Shown: in pieces, positions 16,520-25,268 of the stretch
Numbering within the stretch: position 1 is the stretch's first letter
Layout: each line of letters starts with the position of its first letter
Notes under the pieces: generated by a model
The model's database searches: none
The model's input: only the letters and a program-made list of their open reading frames with translations
What the model was told of the DNA's origin: nothing
Position numbers and translations under genes: made by a program
Source: an uncultured beta proteobacterium
GTDB taxonomy: Bacteria > Pseudomonadota > Gammaproteobacteria > Burkholderiales > Burkholderiaceae_C
NCBI GenBank assembly: GCA_903930255.1
Contig: CAIYYA010000074.1
Coordinates: 1 to 35,436, forward strand
Reading direction: 5' to 3'
Length of the DNA stretch: 35,436 nucleotides

Positions 16520-16822
16520 ATGAAACACCTCATTCATTCTTCGGAAGATCTCGGGTTTGCGCTGCGTGCCGTGCGCAAGAGCACCAAGGTGCGCCTTGAC
16601 GACCTTTCTCAAACGGTTGGTGTGAGCAAGCAAACCACCACAAATTTCGAAAAAGGAAAGCCAACCGTCCAATTTGGCACGGTTCTTCAGCTCTTGAAGG
16701 AAGTCGGGCTCACGCTTAGCGTTGACTTACCGGAATCGGCTATGCCGGCCTTGCAGCGAATTGAAAGGCAAGCGCGTCAGCGCTCGATGGGTTCACTCGG
16801 TACCACCCCTGATGAGGACTGA
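16520..16822 (+). CDS. hipB: HipB-type XRE antitoxin
   Basis: 100-aa helix-turn-helix protein starting at ATG 16520 (MKHLIHSSEDLGFALRA). The XRE HTH spans about residues 8-62: DLGFALRAVRKSTKVRLDDL, then SQTVGVSKQTTTNFEKGKP and a final helix FGTVLQLLKEVGLTLSVDLP. It precedes hipA by 2 bases and should bind both HipA and the operators upstream, repressing the operon. An upstream in-frame start at 16394 was rejected because it would run through the promoter region. Confidence 0.92.
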   Translation: MKHLIHSSEDLGFALRAVRKSTKVRLDDLSQTVGVSKQTTTNFEKGKPTVQFGTVLQLLKEVGLTLSVDLPESAMPALQRIERQARQRSMGSLGTTPDED

Positions 16823-16824
16823 CC

Positions 16825-18171
16825 ATGCGTAGCCTAAACGTTTACGTTGACAACACGCTGGTTGGCAGTCTCAGCGAGAACAACAACCTTTGGGTCTTTG
16901 ATTACGACCCGGCGTGGGTTGCTTGGGAACGCAGTTTTGATTTATCGCCTGCGCTTGCGCGCAGCACACGGCGTCACGCGGACGGTGGCACGATGCGTCC
17001 GGTGCAGTGGTATTTTGACAATCTGCTGCCCGAAGAACTGCTTAGAAAAACCGTCGCCCGGGAAGCCGGCATCAAAAACCATGAAGATGCATTCGCTTTG
17101 CTGACATACCTGGGCGCAGAGTCAGCTGGATCGCTCACATTGCTCCCGCCGGGCGTTGCGCTGCCCAGCGAGTTCACCTTGAGCGAGTTGACAAACGAAT
17201 CTTTGAGTCAGCGAATCCGCAACCTTGCCAAACAAACGCTTTCCAAGGAAGCCCCCAAGCGAATGTCAATGGCGGGTGCGCAGCACAAGATGCTGGTGGT
17301 CATCAAAGGGGCTGAGCTTTATGAACCAGTAGGCGCCACGCCCTCCACCTACATTCTCAAAACCGACCATCCTGACACCTCGACGTATCCAGCCTCGGTG
17401 TTCAACGAGTTTTTAACCATGCGACTCGCACGTGCAGCTCGCTTGAACGTCCCGCGTGTTGAAATCCGGTATGTGCCTGAGCCGGTGTACCTCATCGAAC
17501 GGTTCGACAGGGTTGTCGCCAAAAAATCGTTGTACACGACAGACCGATTATCTGCCCCTGAGGCAAGTCGGCAGCACATCATTGATGCCTGCCAACTGCT
17601 CAATATTGACCGCACATTCAAACACTCGGGCGCTACGCTAGAGGCTCTCGTTCAGGTCATTGACCGGACAACCAACAAACTGGCGACACGCAATGGGCTG
17701 TTCAGGTGGCTGGTTTTCAACATCCTGGTGGGGAACGACGACTGTCACCTGAAGAATCTCTCCTTCCATGTTCGCCCCGACGGCATCTGGTTGGCACCGC
17801 ACTACGACCTGCTATGCACCGGGAGCTACCACACCCAAACATTCGCAGACGAGCGCGCAACTTGGAATCAGGTGCTGATGAGCTTCCCGCTGCCAGGCGC
17901 ACAGACCTTTGGCGATGTGACCCTGGATGCTGTATTGGCGGCGGCGCAGCAGCTCGGGATGACAGAAACTGCCGCACGACGTATCGTGAAGGAAGTAACG
18001 TCCCGCGTGCAAAAGGCGTTCGCAATTTTCGTCGCAGAACACGAAGCGGGCTCGAAAAGCGCACCGCCAGAACGCGCCGTTTACACGGCTGTTGCTGCCC
18101 GACTACTCCGAGTGGTTCAGCACATCACACTCAAGGACATGCTGCTGCGTTTGCGGGACACGCCAAGCTAG
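16825..18171 (+). CDS. hipA: HipA-type serine/threonine kinase toxin
   Basis: 448 aa, the usual length. HipA kinases phosphorylate an aminoacyl-tRNA synthetase or related target and cause growth arrest. An N-terminal HipA_N domain (MRSLNVYVDN to about 105, with VQWYFDNLLPEELLR at 60-74) precedes the kinase lobe. The ligand loop RMSMAGAQHK has Ser148 in the place of the autophosphorylated serine of E. coli HipA. The catalytic motif GNDDCHLKNLS (303-313) and metal-binding APHYDLL (324-330) are intact, so the toxin looks functional. It is paired with hipB two bases upstream. Confidence 0.95.
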   Translation: MRSLNVYVDNTLVGSLSENNNLWVFDYDPAWVAWERSFDLSPALARSTRRHADGGTMRPVQWYFDNLLPEELLRKTVAREAGIKNHEDAFALLTYLGAESAGSLTLLPPGVALPSEFTLSELTNESLSQRIRNLAKQTLSKEAPKRMSMAGAQHKMLVVIKGAELYEPVGATPSTYILKTDHPDTSTYPASVFNEFLTMRLARAARLNVPRVEIRYVPEPVYLIERFDRVVAKKSLYTTDRLSAPEASRQHIIDACQLLNIDRTFKHSGATLEALVQVIDRTTNKLATRNGLFRWLVFNILVGNDDCHLKNLSFHVRPDGIWLAPHYDLLCTGSYHTQTFADERATWNQVLMSFPLPGAQTFGDVTLDAVLAAAQQLGMTETAARRIVKEVTSRVQKAFAIFVAEHEAGSKSAPPERAVYTAVAARLLRVVQHITLKDMLLRLRDTPS

Positions 18172-18191
18172 TGCAATCACACGCACGGCTC

Positions 18192-19106
18192 TTACGCCAC
18201 AAAAGTGCCGCTCAACAACTCAGGCAAACGTGTCGCATTCATTTTGAAACCACAGGCTTGGGCGTGTCCGCCACCACCCATGCTGGCTGCCAGGTCGATG
18301 CAGTTAAAGCCCGACCTGGAGCGCAGACCACACTTCACAACACCGGTTTTGTCAACCGTCCACAACAGCGCAAACGTGCCGGACTTTTTGCACAACAAGT
18401 CGCCCACCTGGCTATGAAACACACCTGGGGAGTTCACCATCAAGCCTTGCACGCCATTAAAAGTGATGGTTCGTGCACTTTCAGCGACCAAATCCGCCAG
18501 ATTGTTGAACTTGTCGTCCATCGCCTGGCCGCGCTGAATGAAGGCCGCCAATTGCGGCGCGTCAAAATCGGCGATGTGTTGCCAGCGAAAAAAATAAAAC
18601 GGCTCCATATCCAGCGCGGCCAGAAAACCGGCACTCTGCGGGTATTGCCAAACCCAGATGTCGCGGTCTTCGACAAAACGAATCAAGTCAGGCACAGGCT
18701 TGGCGGGGTGAAAAAACTCCCAGGCCATGCGCGCACCTGACTTCTTCATGTCAAAGTGCACCACACCACAGCGGCACTTGAAACCTGTGAGTTTTTCAGC
18801 CGCGCTCAAATGGTGGTCGAGCAGCACCAGCTTGGCAGCACGCTCTTCGATGGCGCGCAAAATATTGTCAGCAAAGGAAAAATCGAGCACATAAACCGCA
18901 CGACCGGCCAAGGCCGGCAGATCATCGACCGTTTTCACATCACCATGATCGAGCCCGACAAATTCGGCCTTGCCCTCGTAGTAAAGCCAGGCAGCCAAGG
19001 CCGACGCAAAACCATCGGGGCAATTGCGCCCGTGGTACAGCACCAGCGGTTGCGGGTCATTTTTGTCGGGAGCGACTTGCAAAATAGACGTAAACAAAGA
19101 GGGCAT
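18192..19106 (-). CDS. DHH-family phosphoesterase
   Basis: 304 aa. The catalytic DHH triad is present as LVLLDHHLSAAEKL (about 93-106); the N-terminal metal site is PLVLYHGRNCPDGFASALAAW (about 20-40), and YVLDFSFADNIL carries another metal ligand. The DHHA1-like C-terminal glycine motif is ASMGGGGHAQACGFKM (about 278-293). Enzymes of this group cleave phosphodiesters such as short oligonucleotides or cyclic nucleotides with Mn2+. The exact substrate is unknown. The gene converges with hipA (20 bases between stops) and diverges from the ferredoxin gene. Confidence 0.85.
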   Translation of the reverse strand: MPSLFTSILQVAPDKNDPQPLVLYHGRNCPDGFASALAAWLYYEGKAEFVGLDHGDVKTVDDLPALAGRAVYVLDFSFADNILRAIEERAAKLVLLDHHLSAAEKLTGFKCRCGVVHFDMKKSGARMAWEFFHPAKPVPDLIRFVEDRDIWVWQYPQSAGFLAALDMEPFYFFRWQHIADFDAPQLAAFIQRGQAMDDKFNNLADLVAESARTITFNGVQGLMVNSPGVFHSQVGDLLCKKSGTFALLWTVDKTGVVKCGLRSRSGFNCIDLAASMGGGGHAQACGFKMNATRLPELLSGTFVA

Positions 19107-19197
19107 AGGACACCATTAAAAACTAATATGCTACATATTTTATAGCTATTTGCGCATACCACATGGGCGCTGCAAGCCTATTTTTACACTCAATACA

Positions 19198-19503
19198 ATG
19201 CACCATATGACTGCACAGAAGACACCCATACTGTTTATCGGCCAAGTTGCCCCGGACGGCCAGCAATTTGACGCCTGGTCGAACCAAAGCTTGCTGCTCT
19301 CTCTTGAGCAGGGCGGCATCTCTTGGCCCAGCTCGTGTCGCAATGGAACCTGCCGTACCTGCTTTAGCCAGCTGACAAGTGGCTCGGTACGCTACGAAAT
19401 CGACTGGCCAGGCTTAAGCGCTGAAGAGAAAGCGCAAGGTCATATCTTGCCCTGCGTGGCTTACCCGTGTTCAGACGTCACGCTGAATTTTTCGGATTTT
19501 TGA
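19198..19503 (+). CDS. Plant-type 2Fe-2S ferredoxin
   Basis: 101 aa from ATG 19198 (MHHMTAQKTP); the second ATG at 19207 is an alternative. The cluster ligands are Cys47, Cys52 and Cys55 in SSCRNGTCRTCFSQ and Cys86 in LPCVAYPC, the CX4CX2C...C pattern of plant-type ferredoxins. A single-domain electron carrier; partner unknown. The stop overlaps the 3' end of the convergent ylqF gene by 26 bases. The region between its start and the divergent DHH gene holds a TATAGCTATT repeat of the Comamonadaceae type. Confidence 0.9.
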   Translation: MHHMTAQKTPILFIGQVAPDGQQFDAWSNQSLLLSLEQGGISWPSSCRNGTCRTCFSQLTSGSVRYEIDWPGLSAEEKAQGHILPCVAYPCSDVTLNFSDF

Positions 19504-20434
19504 TCTGCTTGAAGCGAATTTTTCGGTCCAGCTCAATGGCATCTTTTTTGACCTGACGTTGCGCGTCGAGCTTTTGCCCCGCAGCCAGCCACTGTGCAAA
19601 CTCCTCGGGAGTTTCCAGCGTCATCCTGCCCAGCACACCTGAGCGAAAGTCGTAAATCGCAATTTCGGCCGCTTTTTGCAGATTGACCCGTTGCCCACCT
19701 TGCAAGGCACCGCGTTGCCGGCCAATGGCTTCGAGCAACTCCTCATCACGCATTCGCTCAACACCTGAAAGCTTGAACCGCGCCGCGATCAGCTCAGGGT
19801 AATGAACGATCAGGTAATCGAGCAACTCCAGCGCCACTTCTTCTTCGTTGAACGCATTGCGCCCAATGGCACCACTGGCAGCCAGGTTGTAGCCGCTCTT
19901 GGCCACAATGATGCGTGGCCACAAAATGCCGGGCGTGTCGTACAGGTAAAAATCATCCGCCAAGCTGATGCGCTGCTCAAGCTTGGTAATGCCCGCCTCG
20001 TCCCCGGTTTTGGCCGCACGCCTGGCCGTAAGTGTGTTGATCAGGGTCGATTTACCGACATTGGGTATGCCACAAATCAGCACGCGCATCGGTTTGACCA
20101 TGCCGCCCCGGTTCGGTGCCAGCTCAAAACAGGCTTTGATCAGTGCTTTGGCAGGGGCAGCGACGCAGGCATCCAAGCCGATGGCACGCGTGCCAGGCAA
20201 AGCGTTGTAGTGCGCCAGCCACTGGACTGTACGTGCCGGGTCGGCCAGGTCTTGCTTGTTCAGCACTTTGAGCGCGGGCTTACCTTGGGTCAGCTCAGCC
20301 AACATCGGGTTGGCACTGGACCCCGGCAGACGTGCGTCGAGCAATTCGATCACCACATCAATATTTTTGATGCGCTCTGCAATTGCTTTTTGCGTCAGGT
20401 GCATGTGCCCTGGAAACCACTGAATCATTGCCAT
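19478..20434 (-). CDS. ylqF: Ribosome biogenesis GTPase YlqF/RbgA
   Basis: 318 aa from ATG 20434 (MAMIQWFPGHM; a second ATG at 20428 is possible). A circularly permuted GTPase: G4 motif NKQD at 59-62 precedes G1 GIPNVGKST at 122-130 and G3 DTPG at 166-169. The family assists late maturation of the 50S ribosomal subunit. Four bases separate it from the YhgE-type exporter upstream, so they share a transcript. The C-terminal part (about 260-300) is charged and helical as in other family members. Confidence 0.95.
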   Translation of the reverse strand: MAMIQWFPGHMHLTQKAIAERIKNIDVVIELLDARLPGSSANPMLAELTQGKPALKVLNKQDLADPARTVQWLAHYNALPGTRAIGLDACVAAPAKALIKACFELAPNRGGMVKPMRVLICGIPNVGKSTLINTLTARRAAKTGDEAGITKLEQRISLADDFYLYDTPGILWPRIIVAKSGYNLAASGAIGRNAFNEEEVALELLDYLIVHYPELIAARFKLSGVERMRDEELLEAIGRQRGALQGGQRVNLQKAAEIAIYDFRSGVLGRMTLETPEEFAQWLAAGQKLDAQRQVKKDAIELDRKIRFKQIKNPKNSA

Positions 20435-20438
20435 CGGT

Positions 20439-22364
20439 TTATAAATCCAAAGTTGGCCGCAAACTGGAGGCTTTGACAAAGCGCCAACGCCCGACAAAAC
20501 ACGCCGATGTAGCTGCCAGCACACCGGTCAGAGCGACCCATTGCAAAGAAGTTTGCCAGAACCCTTCAAATGCACCAAAAAGACTGGCTTTGATGGCCTT
20601 AACCACCCAGGTTATTGGCAAATACGGACTGATCTGAGCAAACAGGCCACCACTCAACTCAACTGGCAAAACCCCACCGGAAGACGACAACTGCACCGCC
20701 AGCAGCAGCAATGCGAGGGCTTTGCCAGCATCACCAAAAGCCCGCGTCAAGGCAAAAACAATCAGTAAAAATGCCCCGGATGCAAGCATCAAAGTGAGCA
20801 TTAGCGCATAGCCATCAAGCGCAGACAGCTGCAAAATATATAGCACCGAAAATCCAACCAAAAGCGCTTGTAAAAGCACCACCGCCAAAGGCAACACGAC
20901 TTTACCCAGCATGCGTGCAAATGCTGAGAAGCCTTGAGCCTGATGCGGCAAACGGCGCAAGTGAATCAAAAATGCGGCCAGACTGGCACCCAGCCACAAG
21001 GCACCGGGAATGATGTTGGGCGCAAAGGCACTGCCGTTATTTTGCACAGCAGCCGCAACTTCCATGCTGGGCTGCACCGAATTAGCCAAGCCTTGCGCAT
21101 TGCCGTCCATTTTTTTTAATTGTGCAGGCAATGTCATCTCGAGTAGATCAAGCCCGCCGGCCAGATGTTGTGTCCCCAGATTGAGCTTTTGGGTGGCCAT
21201 CTTCAACCCGGCAGAGCCATTGGACAGGCTGTCAGCGCCTCGGTTGAGTTCGTCCAATTTGGCATCGTCCGGCAGTTGTGCCACCATCGTGCGCAAACCA
21301 TTGTTCAAACCTCTTAATCCAGTGGTGAGTGTGCCTACTGCAGTATTCAACTGATTAGCACCTTCAGCCAGTTTGGCATGCGAGAAGCTCGCTGACTTCA
21401 AGCCAGTCTCTAATCCACCCAAACCATCACCCAATTGACCCAGCCCCTGGAGCACCGAGTTAGTCACAAACAGGCTGTCGTTGGCTTCTTGGCTAAAGCT
21501 GTTTACCCCGGTTTGCAAGCTCAGCGCACCCTGATGCAATTGCCCAAGCGCACGCCCCATTTCTTCATGACCACTGGCCAGTGACCTGGAGCCTTCCTCC
21601 AAACGGTTCAGCGCCGAGTTTCTGGGACGCTGGGCATACAAGGTTTTGATGCCGCCACTCAATTCTTTAACCCCGGCAGTCAACTGCCCCACCGACTGAT
21701 CGACCCGATTGGCGCCGCCGGAGACAACGTCAGCCGCTTTGGCCACCTGCTGCGCCCCGCTATTGAGCTCTTTGGCTCCCAGGCGCAATTGGATCACGCC
21801 ATCGTGCAGCCGTTCGATGCTGCGCTGAGATCCGTCGGCATCAGAAAGCACCAGAGCCCAGCGTTGTTCATTCAAACTTTGGTTCACCTCGCGCCCCAGA
21901 TCTTCGGCAAAACGTCGCGCCAAACCCGCGCTGGAGTAGCTGTTGCCTTCAGAGGTATAGATCACCAGTTTGCCAGCGCCTGCCTGCGCACCTGGTACCG
22001 CATTAGAGCTGAAATCTGCCGGAATAATCAGTGCAAAAGCCAGCAACCCCTGGCGCACCTGTGAGCGTGCCAACTGCTCACTGGCAAGGTCCACATAACC
22101 AAAGCTGGGCTTGGCCTTGAGCCGATCTGTCACATCGCGCCCCACGTTAAAGACTTGCTGACGGTATTCAAGTCCCTGGTCCAGATTCACAATGGCTACC
22201 GGCAGGGCGCCGGTGTGCGATGCCGGATCCCACACACTCGAGAGATATATCAGCACGTACAGCGCCGGAATCAGCGTCACCACAACTGCCGCCAGCAGCA
22301 ACTTGGGCGAACGCCTGAAAAACCCGGCTTCGAGACGGGCGATCAGCCAAAAATCAGGCTTCAT
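20439..22364 (-). CDS. YhgE/Pip-family ABC-2-type membrane protein
   Basis: 641 aa from ATG 22364 (MKPDFWLIARLEAGFFR); the start overlaps the arfB stop by 11 bases. One N-terminal membrane helix (about 20-42), then the YhgE extracytoplasmic domain with LPVAIVNLDQGLEYRQQ (about 54-70) and a long glutamine- and leucine-rich coiled region with repeated 'LxxGxxxLxxG' units (about 185-430). Five to six membrane helices fill the end (about 455-630). Bacterial YhgE proteins resemble ABC-2 permeases and phage-infection proteins; some belong to type VII-like export. No ATPase gene is adjacent. The long repeat-type coiled coil is the notable part. Confidence 0.85.
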   Translation of the reverse strand: MKPDFWLIARLEAGFFRRSPKLLLAAVVVTLIPALYVLIYLSSVWDPASHTGALPVAIVNLDQGLEYRQQVFNVGRDVTDRLKAKPSFGYVDLASEQLARSQVRQGLLAFALIIPADFSSNAVPGAQAGAGKLVIYTSEGNSYSSAGLARRFAEDLGREVNQSLNEQRWALVLSDADGSQRSIERLHDGVIQLRLGAKELNSGAQQVAKAADVVSGGANRVDQSVGQLTAGVKELSGGIKTLYAQRPRNSALNRLEEGSRSLASGHEEMGRALGQLHQGALSLQTGVNSFSQEANDSLFVTNSVLQGLGQLGDGLGGLETGLKSASFSHAKLAEGANQLNTAVGTLTTGLRGLNNGLRTMVAQLPDDAKLDELNRGADSLSNGSAGLKMATQKLNLGTQHLAGGLDLLEMTLPAQLKKMDGNAQGLANSVQPSMEVAAAVQNNGSAFAPNIIPGALWLGASLAAFLIHLRRLPHQAQGFSAFARMLGKVVLPLAVVLLQALLVGFSVLYILQLSALDGYALMLTLMLASGAFLLIVFALTRAFGDAGKALALLLLAVQLSSSGGVLPVELSGGLFAQISPYLPITWVVKAIKASLFGAFEGFWQTSLQWVALTGVLAATSACFVGRWRFVKASSLRPTLDL

Positions 22365-22761
22365 GGCGAACCGGACCACGCAGGGCTTTGACTTGCGAAC
22401 GCTGTTTTTTGGCCACTTGCACACGCACAAGCGAAGCCTTGGTGGGGCGTGTAGCCTTGCGCGCTTTGGGCGGCAGCGCCACGCTGTTGACCAGTTCATG
22501 CAGGCGCAGCAGCGCGGCAAAGCGGTTTGACTCTTGGGTGCGATGCTGCTGAGCCTTCATGACCACCACACCCTCTTTGCTGATGCGGCTGTCGTGCGAT
22601 GCCAACAAGCGCGCCTTCACATCATCGGGCAAGCTCGACGCAGCAATGTCAAAGCGCAAGTGGATCGCGCTGGAAACCTTGTTAACATTTTGCCCGCCCG
22701 CACCTTGGGCGCGTATTGCGCTCAAGCTAACTTCTTCCGGAGGTATCTGCAACGCTTTCAT
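22354..22761 (-). CDS. arfB: Alternative ribosome rescue hydrolase ArfB (YaeJ)
   Basis: 135 aa from ATG 22761 (MKALQIPPEEVSLSAIR), the normal size. It releases peptides from stalled ribosomes using a GGQ motif, here at 22-24 in RAQGAGGQNVNKVSSAIHLR. The tail is basic (KKQRSQVKALRGPVRH) and enters the mRNA channel. A longer start at 22833 was rejected because family members start at this MKALQ-like position. The stop overlaps the downstream YhgE-type start. Confidence 0.95.
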   Translation of the reverse strand: MKALQIPPEEVSLSAIRAQGAGGQNVNKVSSAIHLRFDIAASSLPDDVKARLLASHDSRISKEGVVVMKAQQHRTQESNRFAALLRLHELVNSVALPPKARKATRPTKASLVRVQVAKKQRSQVKALRGPVRHEA

Positions 22762-22806
22762 ATTGATAGCTGCTCGTGCTTGCTGGACGGGCGTTAACGT
22801 GAAGCA

Positions 22807-22862
22807 CCGTTCGTGGTGAGCCAGTCGAACCACCCTTCGACAAGCTCAGGGCGAACGGTTTC
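22807..22862. repeat. Intergenic repeat TTCGACAAGCTCAGGGCGAACGG type
   Basis: GTTCGTGGTGAGCCAGTCGAA (22807 onward) is followed by CCCTTCGACAAGCTCAGGG and CGAACGG. The two halves pair with each other (GTTCG...CGAAC and TGAGC...GCTCA), giving an imperfect dyad. This sequence type is a known widespread intergenic repeat in proteobacterial genomes. It lies between trhP and arfB. Confidence 0.75.
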
Positions 22863-22894
22863 ATTATTCGGGGTGGCGTGAAAAAACATGGCAG

Positions 22895-24271
22895 TTAAAG
22901 GGGTAAATAACTCTCAGCTTTTGCGTCCACAGATTCAGCTGGATTGACATAGCGTGCCACAAACGCACCCACTGCGCTGGCAGGCAGGGGCAACCAAACG
23001 ATATGGCCGCTGCCGGGGGCTACCGGCATGTCTGCGCCATCGCTACCCTCCATGCGCGCAAGCTGCACGTCAACATTCCCCTTGGGGTGGATGATCTCCA
23101 ACCAGTCACCCACGGCAAAACGGTTCTTCACGGCGACTTGCGCCAGGCCACGCTCAGCATCAAAACTCACAACATCGCCCACATACAGGCTGCGCCCCGA
23201 TTCCGAGTAGCCGCGCAGGTAGTTTTGCGTGGCCTCGGGGGTATGGCGCTGAAAAAAACCACTGGTGTAGCCCCGGTTAGCCAAACCTTCAAGCTGCCCC
23301 AACAAAGCCGGGTCAAGCTCACGCCCGGCCACCGCATCGTCAATGGCACGGCGGTAGCTTTGCACGGTGCGCGCGACGTAATACGGGCTTTTGGTGCGCC
23401 CTTCGATCTTCAGCGAATCAACACCGATCTCGACCAGCCGTTTGACGTGCTCAATCGCGCGCAGGTCTTTGGAATTCATCACATAGGTGCCATGCTCGTC
23501 TTCTTCGATCGGAAGGTAACTGCCCTCGCGCTGGCTTTCTTCAAGCATATAAACCTGATCGGCTGCGGGCGAACGCTCAATAGCACCCTGTTCACGCTCA
23601 TGCGCAGCCTGTTGGGTCAGCACATCACCTGAAGCATCTACCACGCCTTTTTGCGTTTTGTAGTCCCAGCGGCACGAGTTGGTGCAGCTGCCTTGGTTCG
23701 CGTCGCGGTGGTTAAAGTAGCCCGAGAGCAGACAGCGACCCGAATAGGCAATGCACAGCGCACCGTGCACAAACACTTCAAGCTCCATGTCGGGGCAGGC
23801 TTGGCGGATTTCCTCCACCTGATCGAGTGACAACTCACGCGACAGGATGATGCGTTTCAGGCCGACCCCTTGCCAAAACTTGACCGCCGCCGAATTGACC
23901 GTGTTGGACTGGACTGAGAGGTGAATCTCCATTTCGGGCCAGGTCTCACGCACCATCATGATCAGGCCGGGGTCAGACATGATCATGGCATCGGGCTTGA
24001 GTGCAATCACCGGCGCCATGTTGTCGATGTAATGCCGAATCTTGTTGCCGTGTGGAAAAATGTTGCTCACCAAAAAAAACTTGGCACCCTTGGCGTGCGC
24101 CGTATCAATGCCCTGTTTTAAAACTTCAATGTCGCCAAAGTCGTTGTTGCGCACGCGCAAGCTGTAGCGCGGCTGGCCCGCGTAAATGGCATTGGCACCA
24201 AAGGCCAAGGCGGTTTCCAGCATGGTCAGCGAACCGGCGGGGGCTAGGAGTTCAGGTGAGGTGGTTTTCAT
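22895..24271 (-). CDS. trhP: U32-family tRNA hydroxylation protein TrhP (YegQ)
   Basis: 458 aa. Member of the U32 peptidase family; YegQ/TrhP takes part in prephenate-dependent hydroxylation of uridine 34 in some tRNAs. The U32 signature is complete: FVHGALCIAYSGRCLLSGYF with Cys173 and Cys180, then SCTNSCRWDY with Cys196 and Cys200, which bind a 4Fe-4S cluster. The N-terminal TIM-barrel start PELLAPAGSLTMLETALAFG and the C-terminal beta domain are intact. Start ATG 24271. Downstream genes on the same strand are separated by a repeat. Confidence 0.93.
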   Translation of the reverse strand: MKTTSPELLAPAGSLTMLETALAFGANAIYAGQPRYSLRVRNNDFGDIEVLKQGIDTAHAKGAKFFLVSNIFPHGNKIRHYIDNMAPVIALKPDAMIMSDPGLIMMVRETWPEMEIHLSVQSNTVNSAAVKFWQGVGLKRIILSRELSLDQVEEIRQACPDMELEVFVHGALCIAYSGRCLLSGYFNHRDANQGSCTNSCRWDYKTQKGVVDASGDVLTQQAAHEREQGAIERSPAADQVYMLEESQREGSYLPIEEDEHGTYVMNSKDLRAIEHVKRLVEIGVDSLKIEGRTKSPYYVARTVQSYRRAIDDAVAGRELDPALLGQLEGLANRGYTSGFFQRHTPEATQNYLRGYSESGRSLYVGDVVSFDAERGLAQVAVKNRFAVGDWLEIIHPKGNVDVQLARMEGSDGADMPVAPGSGHIVWLPLPASAVGAFVARYVNPAESVDAKAESYLPL

Positions 24272-24313
24272 AAAACTAACTTTATCGGACCCAGAGTATC
24301 TATTTGGGCTGGT

Positions 24314-24440
24314 TCAATGTGCAGGTACCGCATTGAGCTTGACACCCAATGCTGTCAGCAATTTCAACAGGGTGTCGTAGCGTGGTTTGGCACCCGGAGT
24401 AATGAACCCTACGTGCCTTGTACAGACTTGTGCGACCAGA
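24314..24440 (-). pseudogene. Remnant of a HigA-like addiction-module antidote
   Basis: The C-terminal part PGAKPRYDTLLKLLTALGVK (ending with NAVPAH and a TGA at 24314-24316) is characteristic of XRE-type addiction module antidote proteins. The preceding motif, which in the family reads GREALYKAL, occurs as GRTSLYKA in a different frame just upstream, so the gene is frameshifted as well as truncated. No toxin partner is left. It marks the start of the accessory zone. Confidence 0.65.
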
Positions 24441-24455
24441 TTTACAGAGCAAGCA

Positions 24456-24719
24456 TCAAAAAAACTGTTTGGCAAAATTGGCCACAGCCAACGCAATCAG
24501 GATACCCATCATCCATGACAATTTGTCCATCTTTGCATCAAGCATGGCCACGTCGTTCTTGACACCCAGCACATCGGTCTTGCTGGCCAACGTGGAATCA
24601 AGCGCCTCTGAAAAAGCATCTTTTTGCGCCTCGACAATGGCAGCCGCCTGCTCACGCGACAACCCGGCTCGCTCTAGTCGGTCAACAAACTTGAAGGTAT
24701 CAAAGGTGATAGTGCTCAT
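24456..24719 (-). CDS. DUF1640-type coiled-coil membrane protein
   Basis: 87 aa from ATG 24719 (MSTITFDTFKFVDRLER). Pattern of the DUF1640/CCDC90-like family: an N-terminal helix KFVDRLERAGLSREQAAAIVEAQ (in parts, about 10-32), a coiled-coil with repeated heptads (SKTDVLGVKNDVAMLDAKMDKL), and a single C-terminal membrane helix WMMGILIALAVANFAKQFF. Function unknown in bacteria. Such genes are often found in accessory regions of Burkholderiales. Confidence 0.8.
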   Translation of the reverse strand: MSTITFDTFKFVDRLERAGLSREQAAAIVEAQKDAFSEALDSTLASKTDVLGVKNDVAMLDAKMDKLSWMMGILIALAVANFAKQFF

Positions 24720-24818
24720 GCCGCGCAGTTTACACGCGTTCGTGGAATAAACGAGGTCCAATAAGGGGGAATTAATGGGGGTCAAATTCCGATGAATTCC
24801 CGGCAGCTCAGAGATGCT

Positions 24819-25268
24819 TCACCCTCGCACCTTCACCGAAGCCGCCACAGCCAGCGCCAGCACCACGTCGCATACCGTTTTGCGGTCAGCCAGCGACAGT
24901 GCAGTGTATTTGACCAGCATATCGCGGGCTTGCATCGTCAAGGCCGAGGTGTCCAGACTTCCAGCCTGGTTTTTGACGCTAGGGCTGAGCGTGCCAAAGC
25001 GCAACTCGTCGGCACTGACATGCAGCCACTCGGACAGCACCCGCAGCTTGTCTTGCATGGGGATGGATTTTCCCCAGAGCCAACTCCGAGCAGTATGTGA
25101 CGTAATGCTTTTGCCCCAGTAGCGCAGGTTGAATTCATTCGCTACCACTGTGGGCGATGGCCGCACACCAACACCCTTTAGCGCGAGCCGCAGGCGATCA
25201 GCAAAGGCTTGGTTTTCAATGAGCCGCCTGCTCAACCGCTGGCGGCGTTTACAAAGAGGGTGACGCAA
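24819..25268 (-). CDS. HTH-type transcriptional regulator, 5' end rearranged
   Basis: Recognisable from ENQAFADRLRLALKGVGVRP onward (about residue 18 of the longest frame). It contains a helix-turn-helix-like segment with NEFNLRYWGKSITSHTARSW, LWGKSIPMQDKLRVLSEWLH and VSADELRFG, which I know as a Burkholderiales regulator type. The first 17 residues come from DNA that on the other strand encodes a lipoprotein fragment, so the original start seems to have been replaced near 25222; the TTG at 25268 is a forced start. The protein may still be functional if translated from it or from a rare start. Confidence 0.65.
   Translation of the reverse strand: MRHPLCKRRQRLSRRLIENQAFADRLRLALKGVGVRPSPTVVANEFNLRYWGKSITSHTARSWLWGKSIPMQDKLRVLSEWLHVSADELRFGTLSPSVKNQAGSLDTSALTMQARDMLVKYTALSLADRKTVCDVVLALAVAASVKVRG

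Noticed and set aside
24819-25122. Plus-strand frames inside the HTH gene
   Set aside because: Shadows of the HTH gene without recognisable domains.
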